Below are positions 9,750-18,102 of a DNA stretch of 64,000 nt, in pieces; position 1 is the first letter of the stretch; each line of letters starts with the position of its first letter. The translations under genes were made by a program, and so were the position numbers. This stretch comes from Alcaligenaceae bacterium (GTDB lineage: Bacteria; Pseudomonadota; Gammaproteobacteria; Burkholderiales; Burkholderiaceae_B), in assembly GCA_013416405.1 (NCBI GenBank), contig JACCET010000012.1, positions 1 through 64,000 on the forward strand, written 5' to 3'. Below the pieces are notes generated by a model, which worked only from the letters and a program-made list of their open reading frames with translations, made no database searches and was not told where the DNA came from.

Positions 9750-10730
9750 TTACCACAGCAGGTCCGAAACAACGTTATGGCCCGCATAGCGTCCCATCGG
9801 TCTACTTTGTTGACACGACATCACTGAGGGCCTGCCGTCCACCAGAAGCCGAGCGCAATCGCCGGCAGCGAACACATTAGCCAAGCCTTGCACGCGAAGG
9901 CAGTCGTCGACCGGAAGGCGACCCAGTTCATCGCGGTTGACCGCCAACTGTTCTGTTAGCGGGTTGGCTCGCATACCGCCGCACCAGACCACGGTAGCTG
10001 CGTCAATCATCTCGCCGTCCGCCAATTCGATCCCCTTATCGGTCACCTGCTTGACGGCCGCGTTGGCTTTGAGCGCCACTCTCAATGCCGCCATGGCCTG
10101 CTCAATAACGGGTTGTGCTTCGCCCATTGCCTCCGCGATTATCTTGCTGCGATCCATCAAGATAACGCGAACGTCCTCGGCCTGTGGGGCGATGCTGGCC
10201 AGTCGCCCCGGCAATTCAGATGCAATTTCGACCCCCGTCAGCCCAGCGCCGATGACCACGGCAACGTAACGACCAGGGCCCGCTGCTGACGACGGTAAAT
10301 TCAATAGGTGTTGCTGGAGCTTCTCCGCCCCTTCAATGGTGTCAACATCGAACGAGTGCGCGGCAAGTCCCGGGATGTTCGGATGTACGAGCGTGCTGCC
10401 CAAGGCCACCACCAAGCGGGCATAAGGGATGACTTGCAGTCCCTCGCCCGAGCGAACTTCAACCTCGCGGCGATCGATATCGATGCCGAGAATGTCGCCT
10501 TCCAGCCACTTTACGCCGATCGGGTCCAATACATCGGCGAGTGGAACCCGTGTCGGCGCCAAATCTTGCTCGTAATTGCGCACGCGCACACTGTGGAACG
10601 GCCTGTTGTTGACGACCAGTACCTCGATCTGATCGCTGCTCTCGTTCGACTGCGAAAGCTTTCTTGCTGCGCCTACGGCAGCCCATAAGCCCGCGAATCC
10701 TGCACCCAGAATCAAAATGCGCTGCATCAT
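9750..10730 (-). pseudogene. NDH-2-like FAD/NAD(P) oxidoreductase, 3'-truncated
   Basis: 326 residues. The N-terminal FAD motif (ILGAGFAGLWAAVGAA), the NAD motif (VVIGAGLTGVEIASELPGRL, about residues 150-169) and the FAD-contact segment NVFAAGDCARL are intact. The sequence then ends abruptly at GHNVVSDLLW, just after the conserved quinone-site region. Relatives continue for roughly 80-100 more residues, including the membrane-binding tail (WYVTVLDLG-like), which I cannot find downstream in any frame. The gene has therefore lost its 3' end, probably by rearrangement near 9755. It lies between the gentisate operon and the integrase. The protein may be made but is probably not a working NADH:quinone reductase. 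Confidence 0.6.
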
Positions 10731-10974
10731 GCTCTCCGTAAAGATCGGCGCGCCAGCTATCGTGGCAGTCGATTCAGATACTGCATGAGCTTAAGATCAA
10801 TACATGCCAGGCGCCCCCTGCAGCGCTCAAAAGCGGTGCGATAAGGCGCAGTGTCATGCTTGATGATTCGACGGCGGTTAAGGCCCTTGAAATCAGCAAG
10901 TCCAACCCACTGGCACCGGCGAAAGGCAGTGTCAGTATTGGGCTAGAAATGGCCGTGGCTGCGTACAAGCTGCC

Positions 10975-12318
10975 CTAAGAAGCCAGCCGCCGCCGCATTG
11001 GCACCACGTTGTTGTCAGCGGTTCCAGATGAAGATGATTCTGATTCGTCGGGATTGTCGCGCAGACCGTCCAGGTAGTCAGCCCATTCCTGGATCATCTT
11101 AGCTCTCTGTTTGACGAACTCTGCGCGGTCATAAGTGTTGCCTAGCTCTTCGCGTGAGACGTGCGCGAGGTGTCGCTCGACAATGTCCTTATCCCACCCG
11201 AGCCTTTCAACCAAAAGGGTCCGTGCCATGCTCCGGAAGCCATGCCCTGTGATGTCTTTTTGTGTTGAATAGCCCATCCGCCTGATAGCTTTGTTGATGG
11301 TGTTGTCGCTCATCATTTCCGTGTATGAGCCGTCCTTATTTCTTCGTCGCGAGATACCCCTAAACACATATTCTCCGTGGCCTGAAAACTTGTGTAGCTG
11401 AACCAAAATATCGACCGCTTGGTGTGGCAGCGGGACAATGTGATCTTCCACATCATCATTATCTTTCTCACGATGAACCATCTTCATGATCTCTGGCGGG
11501 CATGTCCAGAAGCCCCGATCAAGATCAAGGTGCGCCCATTGCATGTGCCTTATTTGTCCAGGCCTTTGAAACAAATAAGGCATGATCAACAGGGCCGAGC
11601 GCGTCACTAGATGCCCCTGGTAAGCTTGTAGATCACGCATCAGTTGTCCAATCTTGGCTGGGTCTTTGATGGTGGCAAAACGACGCTTGCGAGGTTTGGG
11701 TAGTGAAAAATTCGCAACACCCTTAGCCATGAAATTTTGGCCTGGAGCAAGTATTTTGAGCGTGACCGTACGCCCAAAGATCAAGGCCAATTTTTCCCGC
11801 AACCGATTAGCGGTTTCACGTGTTCCAGCAGCCGATACGGCTAGTAGAACTGTCTCAATTTCTGGCGGATGAATCAGGGTGATTGGAAATTTGCCAAGCC
11901 TAGGGAAGGCATGCAGCTCAAGCATTCGAAGAATTTTTGCCGAGTAGCTTGGCGACCACTCTTCAACCATGCTGGCGTGCCGATGCCACTCGCGGCCCAC
12001 CTTTTCAAATGTATCAAGTGAGGCGCGCAACTGCGCAACCTTCTTTTCGACATTCCGATGGCGCGGGTCTTGGCCGGCGTCAATGGCAAGACTGATGCTT
12101 ATATTTTCTTTCAGGGCAGCATCTAATGTGACTTTTGGGAAGATACCCAAGCCCATCCTAGACCGCTCACCATCAAGTCGGGTGTATCGGCGCACCCAGG
12201 TCTTGCCCCCATTAGGACGGACGCGCAGAAAAAGGCTATCGCCGCAATCGAACAAATATTCTTTGTCGCGAGGGCGGAGCGCAAGCAGTTGATCGTTTGA
12301 GATTGAATTTTTTGACAT
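10975..12318 (-). CDS. P4-type tyrosine integrase
   Basis: 447 residues. The N-terminal arm-binding domain (DUF4102-like; RVRPNGGKTWVRRYTR) is followed by a SAM-like core and a C-terminal catalytic domain with Arg in GQIRHMQW, the His-x-x-Arg box HGFRSMARTLL, a second His in ERHLAHV and the nucleophile Tyr in NTYDRAEF. It integrates and excises genomic islands, typically at the 3' ends of tRNA genes. I chose the ATG at 12318; an in-frame GTG lies 9 nt upstream. The start is overlapped by the inverted repeat at 12321-12363, and related GGGGTACA repeats follow at 12566-12585, the usual arrangement of arm sites beside P4-type integrases. An AlpA-like excisionase lies 2.2 kb away. Confidence 0.92.
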   Translation of the reverse strand: MSKNSISNDQLLALRPRDKEYLFDCGDSLFLRVRPNGGKTWVRRYTRLDGERSRMGLGIFPKVTLDAALKENISISLAIDAGQDPRHRNVEKKVAQLRASLDTFEKVGREWHRHASMVEEWSPSYSAKILRMLELHAFPRLGKFPITLIHPPEIETVLLAVSAAGTRETANRLREKLALIFGRTVTLKILAPGQNFMAKGVANFSLPKPRKRRFATIKDPAKIGQLMRDLQAYQGHLVTRSALLIMPYLFQRPGQIRHMQWAHLDLDRGFWTCPPEIMKMVHREKDNDDVEDHIVPLPHQAVDILVQLHKFSGHGEYVFRGISRRRNKDGSYTEMMSDNTINKAIRRMGYSTQKDITGHGFRSMARTLLVERLGWDKDIVERHLAHVSREELGNTYDRAEFVKQRAKMIQEWADYLDGLRDNPDESESSSSGTADNNVVPMRRRLAS

Positions 12319-12320
12319 GT

Positions 12321-12363
12321 GGTACACCAGAGTGAAGATCAGGAAAAGCGATCTTGGTGTACC
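12321..12363. repeat. Inverted repeat over the integrase promoter
   Basis: The arms GGTACACCA (12321-12329) and TGGTGTACC (12355-12363) are exact inverted copies, with an inner AGATC/GATCT pair (12336-12340 and 12350-12354). The repeat sits immediately upstream of the integrase start. It could be an autoregulatory operator or an integrase arm site. Confidence 0.5.
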
Positions 12364-12565
12364 GTCAGGGGAACCACAACTTTGAAAACAGATGAAAATG
12401 GATGAAATGTTAAAACACCCGATTTTCAGCCTAAGTTGCTGTTTTTCTGGCCGTTTTCAGTCGTTTTGAATACGTTTGAAAAGGGTCATTGGTGGCCTGG
12501 GGCGGAATCTAATTGAAGCGGTTGAAGCCAGTACCCATGCGCTTTTCCCATCGAGGGAGAACGGA

Positions 12566-12585
12566 GGGGTACAAGCTGGGGTACA
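12566..12585. repeat. Tandem GGGGTACA repeats, candidate integrase arm sites
   Basis: Two copies of GGGGTACA start 12 bp apart (12566 and 12578). They resemble the GGTGTACC arms of the repeat at the integrase start. The surrounding 12364-12675 contains no gene. A tRNA T-loop-like motif (GTGGTTCGATTCC, 12613-12625) follows and could be the remains of an attachment core. Confidence 0.4.
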
Positions 12586-12675
12586 GGTGCCAAAAAACAA
12601 CAAAAGTGGCCCGTGGTTCGATTCCAATATGCCCATAACGGTGAGTGCAGTTGATGTCGCGCGCTCATAAACTGC

Positions 12676-13722
12676 TTATGTGAGATTCGTATTTAAGCGC
12701 TGCTCCAGTTCAGCGACAACGTGAAGCACTTCATCGAGGGCAGGAAATGGCCCGAAGATCATGCCGCTCATCGCTTGGTAATCTCGGGTCAGTGCGTCGT
12801 GCATGGCATCCGATGGCGATAGGGTAAAAGAACCATGTGTTGCCATGTCCAGACGCAGGTCAGTGCTGCCGAAGAATAGCCGGGCATGTTGCGCGCAGTC
12901 CTGTGCAAGGAGGCGATCTGCGATCCATACGTTTGCGTCGGGATGCTGAAGGAGCCGGTGGACATCGTAATAATGTCGGGACACGCGTTGGCCGCCTTGG
13001 CGCAATAGGCCTCTGCGATCATGCCATTGGCGCAGGCCATGCAGAATGATGACCTTATCCCAGAAGGTGCGTTCGGGCTTAACGGTCGTCACGTTGGGTA
13101 CGGCCATATTCAATTCGGGCAGGTCGTTGGCAACGTAGGGAGACACCACGACCGTTTCATGTGGATCCAGAGCCGATTTGGCTCCAGCCTCGATCTTCAC
13201 GGCGGAACGAATGTAGTCGCCAGGTGCAGCTGTCACAGCGGGGTACCAGAACAGCAGAGTCTGCTGGTCTGGGTCGTCCGGGTCCAGTTCCACGCGGAAT
13301 TGATCGGTAGCTATGGTGTTAGCTGCGATTGCGTGGATCTGCGTCGTCATGCTATCAGCAACATAGTGCTGGCATGCGGTGCGGATGCGTTCCAGGCGGA
13401 TGCGCCGTTGCTTGCCGCTCAAGGCGTCCAATTCCGCAGTTTCAGCGGGTTCGCCGATGTCTTCGCGGAATACGGTGATGTCGATGTCCTCTGAGAATCT
13501 GGAAATCAGGCCGTATGATTTGGACAATGATGTGCCGCCCTTGAATAGCAGGCGGGGGCCGTCTGGCGGCAGGCCATTGAACAGCGCGTCCAGAGTCCAG
13601 CATACCCAGAAGTCCTTTTCAACATTCTGGACAGCTGTGCCCAGGCGAGCAGCAGTCGTCAGGAACAGCCCGCGCCGTTCATCGTCAGCGGCCTGAATGA
13701 TGGTATGGAAATTTGGATTCAT
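12676..13722 (-). CDS. abiEii: AbiEii-family nucleotidyltransferase toxin
   Basis: 348 residues. The nucleotidyltransferase signature is present: KGGTSLSKSYG (residues 61-71) and SEDIDITVF (77-85) give the GS and DxD motifs, with further conserved Lys and Asp positions in TFWDKVIILH. AbiEii toxins are bacteriostatic nucleotidyltransferases that give phage abortive infection and stabilise mobile DNA; characterised homologues modify the acceptor end of tRNA. The start codon overlaps the end of the antitoxin gene by 4 nt, typical of a coupled type IV toxin-antitoxin operon. The pair lies beside an integrase and excisionase, so it probably serves island defence or maintenance. Confidence 0.9.
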   Translation of the reverse strand: MNPNFHTIIQAADDERRGLFLTTAARLGTAVQNVEKDFWVCWTLDALFNGLPPDGPRLLFKGGTSLSKSYGLISRFSEDIDITVFREDIGEPAETAELDALSGKQRRIRLERIRTACQHYVADSMTTQIHAIAANTIATDQFRVELDPDDPDQQTLLFWYPAVTAAPGDYIRSAVKIEAGAKSALDPHETVVVSPYVANDLPELNMAVPNVTTVKPERTFWDKVIILHGLRQWHDRRGLLRQGGQRVSRHYYDVHRLLQHPDANVWIADRLLAQDCAQHARLFFGSTDLRLDMATHGSFTLSPSDAMHDALTRDYQAMSGMIFGPFPALDEVLHVVAELEQRLNTNLT

Positions 13723-14417
13723 GCAAAAGTGTCAATGTGCATCCGATGGTCGGTGGTACCGGGGAGCGATGTAGAGGCTTCGGCGTCCGGTACTGCGCAG
13801 CCCGGCAGTTCGCGCACGATGGCCTGCATCCATGCTGGCAACGTGTTGAAGCCCGTCAACAAGTCCCGGTGTATCGCTTCTCCTTGTTCGGGGTCATCCA
13901 GCAGTTCGGACAGCCGCTTGACGATGCGGGGCTGGTCTGCGGGCAGGGTGTCCTTCAGCCAGTACAGTGCTTGGACCACACGCATAGCGGGCCGTCCAGC
14001 CCAATATAGGCGGCTGGGCGCCGTGAGCTTAAACGTGATCGTCAGGTTGCCGAGTTGAATGGTGCGCCGGCGTGCATCGGTGTGGATGGTGACGTTGGCT
14101 GGCACGGCGTCCGTTAGGCCTAAGTCGTTGGCGGCAGTCATGCCATCGACGAGCAGGCGCAGTTGGTCGCGACGTGCGATGGCATCCACGACGGCGCGGT
14201 AGTCTGGGGCTGTTGCCTTTTTGGTCAGACTGTTTAGTTTGGGTCGGTCATACAGCCCACGGTCGATGCGGCGCAACTGGCCCGCCGTAACCAAGCGTTG
14301 AAGCGCTTTGTCCACGGCGTCTCTGCTGCCATATTGGGAAAAGTCGGCTGGCACCCACACTTGGCCAGGCAGCGCTTCATCGATGTGAGCCATGATCCGA
14401 GTCTTGAGATCGTTCAT
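13719..14417 (-). CDS. abiEi: AbiEi-family antitoxin (DUF6088), transcriptional autorepressor
   Basis: 232 residues. The N-terminal winged-helix region includes DFSQYGSRDAVDKALQRL and LRRIDRGLYDRPKL, which is characteristic of AbiEi; the C-terminal part neutralises the toxin. The reading frame is open up to 14459, but that stretch is the operator itself and uses a TTG; the ATG at 14417 has AAGGTG 6 nt upstream and matches the family start. AbiEi proteins bind two inverted repeats in their own promoter, and a fitting pair is present at 14427-14501. The gene overlaps the toxin gene by 4 nt. Confidence 0.9.
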   Translation of the reverse strand: MNDLKTRIMAHIDEALPGQVWVPADFSQYGSRDAVDKALQRLVTAGQLRRIDRGLYDRPKLNSLTKKATAPDYRAVVDAIARRDQLRLLVDGMTAANDLGLTDAVPANVTIHTDARRRTIQLGNLTITFKLTAPSRLYWAGRPAMRVVQALYWLKDTLPADQPRIVKRLSELLDDPEQGEAIHRDLLTGFNTLPAWMQAIVRELPGCAVPDAEASTSLPGTTDHRMHIDTFA

Positions 14418-14426
14418 AGCGGCACC

Positions 14427-14501
14427 TTTGTCCGATATTTGTAGCTTTTTTTCGGACAAAATGCAAATTTGTCCGAAGTTTGTGATTCTTTTTCGGACTA
14501 A
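14427..14501 (-). promoter_or_regulatory. Double operator of the abiE operon
   Basis: Four 9-bp boxes form two inverted repeats with identical spacing: TTTGTCCGA (14427-14435) with TCGGACAAA (14452-14460), and TTTGTCCGA (14468-14476) with TCGGACTAA (14493-14501). Each pair is separated by 16 bp and the two repeats are 41 bp apart. They lie immediately upstream of abiEi. Known AbiEi antitoxins bind two such repeats cooperatively for negative autoregulation; binding here is inferred. Confidence 0.8.
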
Positions 14502-14535
14502 ATTAGTGAGGCTGAGCCACTAATGGCGTGCTCGC

Positions 14536-14871
14536 CTAACTGGCAAGTGCCTTGTTTCGCTCAATAAGAGCATGTAGGCTGGCTGCGGTGATGCCACTGG
14601 AGCGTTTGCCAATCTTAATAAGTACCAGCTCGCCTTCATTGACCAGTCGGTAGATGGTTGATCGTGACACTCCAAGTTTCGCCTCAGCTATGTGAATCCG
14701 ATACAGAAGTGCTTGATCAGGTTGCTGCAGGGTCTGGTGTCTAGTTGATGAGTAGCCAAAGATGTTTGGCAGGGACTGTTCCTTCATTACTTCCTCCATA
14801 AAACCTTGGAAAGCACCCTGGGTGGCATCACCCAGGATGCTTTCCAAAGCAGGCGCGGTCAGCGCCTTCAT
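14536..14871 (-). CDS. AlpA-family excisionase / DNA-binding protein
   Basis: 111 residues. The C-terminal half holds a MerR-like helix-turn-helix of the AlpA type: YRIHIAEAKLGVSRSTIYRL followed by VNEGELVLIKIGKRSSGI and a recognition-helix end. AlpA proteins activate or assist integrase-driven excision of P4-like islands. The N-terminal 55 residues have no recognised domain; AlpA proteins are usually only about 60-90 residues, so the N-terminal extension is unusual. It lies upstream of the AbiE operator on the same strand and 2.2 kb from the integrase. Confidence 0.75.
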   Translation of the reverse strand: MKALTAPALESILGDATQGAFQGFMEEVMKEQSLPNIFGYSSTRHQTLQQPDQALLYRIHIAEAKLGVSRSTIYRLVNEGELVLIKIGKRSSGITAASLHALIERNKALAS

Positions 14872-15464
14872 GACTGATCCGCCAAGATACCGCGATGGGG
14901 TCAGTTGCTTGGATCATTTTCGGTAGAGCCCGCCGCTGGCCCACTATTGTGGTTCGTCGGGATGCTGAAAACTGCGGTCTTTGCCGCTGTCATCAATGGA
15001 TTACGCGCCATCCATCGAGCTTGGCCTGCCTTTGGCAGTACCGGCGTCCGTTGTCACGGAACGTCATCTACTTCCCTCGGTATCTGCCAGTCGCTACCGG
15101 CCCAAGAGAGCAATGATTTTTCACCTGCTTTACTCCTACCCAGGTGCTTGTCGCCCCGCTTAATGCTGGCGTAACGGGTAGCCGCGCACTCACACCGCCC
15201 GTTGCCGGACAGGGCGCGGTATTTATCGGTGTTGTGTTGTTAAAGAGCGGGATTGCTGTAATCATTACGTATCCACTTTCTGGAGTCAATATTCAAGTAA
15301 TAAATAAAAGTTATGTGGAAGGAAAAAACTGCAAAATCTGCCATGGAATGACACTAAAAGAATCGCCCTGGTTCACTGTGGAACACAGGGCGATCCGGGT
15401 ATTTTTATTGTGTTTTTTTGTATCTTGGCCAATAGCTGAGGATAATCCAGCCGATTGTTGAAAC
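14872..15464. other. 593-bp gene-free stretch upstream of the excisionase
   Basis: Several short overlapping frames occur but none has family resemblance or a good ribosome site. The only clear structure is the strong hairpin at 15362-15394, listed separately. The stretch probably holds the excisionase promoter at its left end and the end of the repressor transcript at its right end. Confidence 0.5.
15362..15394. terminator. Strong hairpin, probable transcription terminator
   Basis: ATCGCCCTG (15362-15370) pairs exactly with CAGGGCGAT (15386-15394), and an inner GTTC/GAAC pair closes an ACTGTG loop. A T-rich run (15400-15419) follows on the plus strand and an A-rich stretch precedes it. It lies 70 bp beyond the stop codon of the XRE gene and could stop transcription from either side. 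Confidence 0.6.
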
Positions 15465-15839
15465 TTAATCGTACTCTTCGGAATGTCGGGCTTGTTGGGC
15501 GATCTTCATTTTTATGTAGTCACCGATATCTTCCAGTACGGGGGGAGGCAGCTCCTCAAGCGTATACCTAGGAGTATCCGGCCATGGCCATTCCATCTCG
15601 AACATTTCACCTTTTCCTGTAACCAGCCATTCAGCGCGAACGTGGAGCGCCGCTGCAATCCATACGATGTGACGGGAAGTCTCATTGCGGCCGATTTCAA
15701 TATGGGCTATGGCGCTTTGGCTTATGGGGGGATTGAGGAGTTTGGCCAATGCTTCTTGCGATAGGCCGCGCTTCTTACGTGCGGCAAGTAAGCGTGCGCC
15801 AATGCTGTTTATGGGACTCGGCGTCATGGGATTTTTCAA
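15465..15839 (-). CDS. XRE-family transcriptional regulator
   Basis: 124 residues. A Cro/C1 helix-turn-helix occupies residues 12-70 (GARLLAARKKRGLSQEALAKLL, then SQSAIAHIEIGRNET). A C-terminal segment (AEWLVTGKGEMFEMEW) resembles phage repressors, though no peptidase domain follows. It is probably a repressor controlling island genes such as the excisionase. A second ATG (MTPSP) five codons in is a possible start. The 315 bp upstream are A/T-rich, separate it from the divergent MarR gene and contain no other gene. Confidence 0.85.
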   Translation of the reverse strand: MKNPMTPSPINSIGARLLAARKKRGLSQEALAKLLNPPISQSAIAHIEIGRNETSRHIVWIAAALHVRAEWLVTGKGEMFEMEWPWPDTPRYTLEELPPPVLEDIGDYIKMKIAQQARHSEEYD

Positions 15840-16125
15840 TTGGTGGATACGTTATGAGTAAGTTGTAAGTGTATTTATACTTATAGAACATTGCTTAACG
15901 ATTAGCAATTATGGAGATCGCTAATGGTTAAGTAATTATAGTGCGCCATTCTGGTATTTTATGGGACGGTGTGAGACAAATATTGTCAAGAGAATGACTT
16001 CTCAATCATCAGATGCCGGATGCTGATCATCTTGTAATCATAGTGGTGTGCGTAACAGTACGTCAGCGCGCTATTTGACTGCCCGGCCTTCCGCTTATTG
16101 TCTTGAGCAGAAAATTCACATATAG

Positions 16126-16138
16126 TTGTTAGTACCAA
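16126..16138. promoter_or_regulatory. Candidate MarR operator, site 1
   Basis: TTGTTAGTACCAA, an imperfect 13-bp dyad (TTGKTASTAMCAA), lies 17 bp before the MarR start and is followed by ATATGTGA. The same element occurs at 16702-16714. TCACATATA (16116-16124) and TATATGTGA (16140-16148) also form an inverted repeat around it. An autoregulatory operator is inferred. Confidence 0.6.
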
Positions 16139-16155
16139 TTATATGTGAGAGCACC

Positions 16156-16650
16156 ATGTCGACTCAGGATTTACTAACACGCGATGCAGAGAGCTTATAT
16201 GAGGCACTCAATGATCTCGTGCGTGTTTATCAATTTCGAGATCGCGGCCATATTTGCTGCTACGACGTCTCGGTGACCCAATGCTATGCGTTGGAAATGC
16301 TGGTCAAGCAAGGTTCATTGCGGCTTCAATCACTGGCTGAAGGGATGTATCTGGATAAGAGCACAGCAAGCCGAGTCGTTAACGCCTTAGAGCGTAAGGG
16401 GTATGTCATTCGCATCGAGGATGAGGACGACCGCAGGGCGATCCGGATCCAGGCGACTGTAGCAGGGCAAGAGTTATATAAAACGATCCGCTCAGACTTG
16501 ATCGCAGAGGAGCGAGCGATGATTGAAAGCCTGTCTCCAGAAGTGCGTCAGGCCTCGCTTGCGCTGTTAAGGCGGCTTACGCGGGCAGCCGAGGCGCGAT
16601 ATGGCGAGCGAACCCATAGTGCGCTTGAAACAGCCACGGAACTAGCATGA
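16156..16650 (+). CDS. MarR-family transcriptional regulator
   Basis: 164 residues. The winged helix covers about residues 45-115, with SVTQCYALEMLV, the recognition helix YLDKSTASRVVNALERKGYV and the wing EDEDDRRAIRIQATVAG. An upstream in-frame TTG at 16126 falls inside the operator, so the ATG at 16156 is chosen. The protein precedes two flavoprotein genes and an MFS gene transcribed the same way, and its probable operator is repeated in front of the first of them. MarR proteins usually repress and release DNA on binding a small ligand or oxidation; an arsenical inducer is plausible here. Cys residues in HICCYDVSVTQC (three) are candidates for metalloid binding. Confidence 0.88.
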   Translation: MSTQDLLTRDAESLYEALNDLVRVYQFRDRGHICCYDVSVTQCYALEMLVKQGSLRLQSLAEGMYLDKSTASRVVNALERKGYVIRIEDEDDRRAIRIQATVAGQELYKTIRSDLIAEERAMIESLSPEVRQASLALLRRLTRAAEARYGERTHSALETATELA

Positions 16651-16701
16651 CGAACTGCCGTCTTTTTTGACGCACGCAATCAAGTTTTTTTGTCTTATAT
16701 G

Positions 16702-16714
16702 TTGTTACTACCAA
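16702..16714. promoter_or_regulatory. Candidate MarR operator, site 2
   Basis: TTGTTACTACCAA, followed by TTAAATGTGA, repeats site 1 with one change inside the dyad. It lies 59 bp before the flavoprotein gene at 16774, giving that gene and those downstream their own regulated promoter. Confidence 0.6.
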
Positions 16715-16773
16715 CTTAAATGTGAAGCCAGCATATTGATAGAAGGGCTTTGCTATCAACGTAAGGAGTGTTC

Positions 16774-18090
16774 ATGGATAAGATCAAACATCCTATCGCC
16801 ATTATTGGTGCAGGTCCTGTTGGACTTGCTGCTGCAGCGCATTTGCTAAGCAGAGGCCTTACCGCATTGATCTTGGAAGCAGGTAAGCAGGCCGGAGCCA
16901 GTATCAATGAGTGGGGGCACGTCAAGATGTTCTCTCCCTGGCGCTTTAATATCGACAAGGAGGCAGAGCGCTTATTGATAACCAGTGGTTGGACGACACC
17001 GCAACCGGATGTCTACCCAACTGGCCAAGAATTACTGGGTCAGTATATTCAGCCGTTGTCTAAGCTACCGGAAATCGAACCACACTTACACTTGAACAGT
17101 CGTGTCTTGGCAGTAAGCCGGGTAGAGCGCGACGTCATGAAAACCCAAGGCCGTAACTCGACTCCCTTTTTATTGCGCGTTGCCGGCCCCGATGGCGAGC
17201 GTGACGTGTTGGCCAGCGCGGTGATCGACGCCTCCGGGACCTACGCAACACCTAACTGGATGGGAGCACATGGTATTCCAGCATTAGGCGAGAAAGAAAA
17301 TAGTGCACACATTGCCTACGGCATTCCCGATGTTTTGGGTAGTGCACGTCATCGCTATAGCGATAGGCACGTCTTGGTGGTGGGCGCTGGGCACTCTGCG
17401 TTTAACGCCCTTCAGGATTTGGTTGCGCTTGCGCGTATTGCGCCAGGCACCCGCGTGTTGTGGGCCATCCGCGGTACTTCATTAGAACGTATCTTGGGCG
17501 GAGGCAAGAACGATCAACTGGAACAGCGCGGCAAGCTCGGCTTGAAAATACGCCAGCTTTTGGACGAGGGTGCTATTGAGCTTCATCAAGGCATCAGGAT
17601 CCATAAGATTACGTCCTCACCAAAGGGGATCATCGTACACAGTATGGAGCAGGCTTTGCCTCCAGTGGATGAAATTGTCGTGGCCACGGGCTTTCGACCA
17701 AACCTTGAGCTAATGGCCGAGTTACGTCTGGCGCTCGATCCGGCGACAGGCAGCCCCGTTAAGCTAGCGCCTTTGATCGATCCTAATGAACATAGTTGCG
17801 GCACTGTGCGCCCTCATGGCGTTCAAGAGTTGGCACATCCTGATGAGGGAGTGTTCATTACCGGCATGAAAAGCTATGGCAGGGCACCGACGTTTCTGAT
17901 GCTGACCGGCTACGAGCAGGTGCGTTCGATAGCGGCGGCTTTGGCAGGCGATTGGGATTCTGCACGAAGATCCGAACTGGTTCTGCCCGAAACAGGCGTG
18001 TGCAGTACCCAATTTCTCGATGTGATCGAACAGCCCACGGGCTGCCGATCAACCACTGCTTGCAGCTCTGCGAGTGCACAAGAGGCATAA
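16774..18090 (+). CDS. Flavin-containing NAD(P)-binding oxidoreductase of the ars cluster
   Basis: 438 residues. The N-terminal FAD motif is IAIIGAGPVGLAAAAHLLSR (residues 7-26), the second Rossmann motif is HVLVVGAGHSAFNAL (about 203-217), and the segment EIVVATGFRPNLELM is the FAD-GD-like closing motif. The start is the ATG with AAGGAG 6 nt upstream. It resembles flavin monooxygenases and thioredoxin-reductase-fold enzymes rather than a known ars enzyme. It is followed after 12 bp by arsO and then an MFS carrier in one operon under the repeated MarR operator, so a role in modifying or detoxifying an organic or trivalent arsenical is likely but unproven. Confidence 0.8.
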   Translation: MDKIKHPIAIIGAGPVGLAAAAHLLSRGLTALILEAGKQAGASINEWGHVKMFSPWRFNIDKEAERLLITSGWTTPQPDVYPTGQELLGQYIQPLSKLPEIEPHLHLNSRVLAVSRVERDVMKTQGRNSTPFLLRVAGPDGERDVLASAVIDASGTYATPNWMGAHGIPALGEKENSAHIAYGIPDVLGSARHRYSDRHVLVVGAGHSAFNALQDLVALARIAPGTRVLWAIRGTSLERILGGGKNDQLEQRGKLGLKIRQLLDEGAIELHQGIRIHKITSSPKGIIVHSMEQALPPVDEIVVATGFRPNLELMAELRLALDPATGSPVKLAPLIDPNEHSCGTVRPHGVQELAHPDEGVFITGMKSYGRAPTFLMLTGYEQVRSIAAALAGDWDSARRSELVLPETGVCSTQFLDVIEQPTGCRSTTACSSASAQEA

Positions 18091-18102
18091 GGTAAAACAG
18101 TT

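Noticed and set aside
9535-9756. 73-codon minus-strand frame after the truncated NDH-2 gene
   Set aside because: Very basic, low-complexity peptide without family resemblance; likely chance reading of the region beyond a breakpoint.
12609-12636. tRNA-like T-loop motif
   Set aside because: Only the T-arm loop is convincing. The stem pairs in only three positions and no D-arm or anticodon arm precedes it, so it is not called as a tRNA gene.
13021-13494. 157-codon plus-strand frame inside abiEii
   Set aside because: Shadow of the toxin gene in a GC-rich coding region; no start signal or family.
14905-15289. Several 60-90 codon frames between the excisionase and repressor
   Set aside because: Overlapping on both strands with no common start signal or family.
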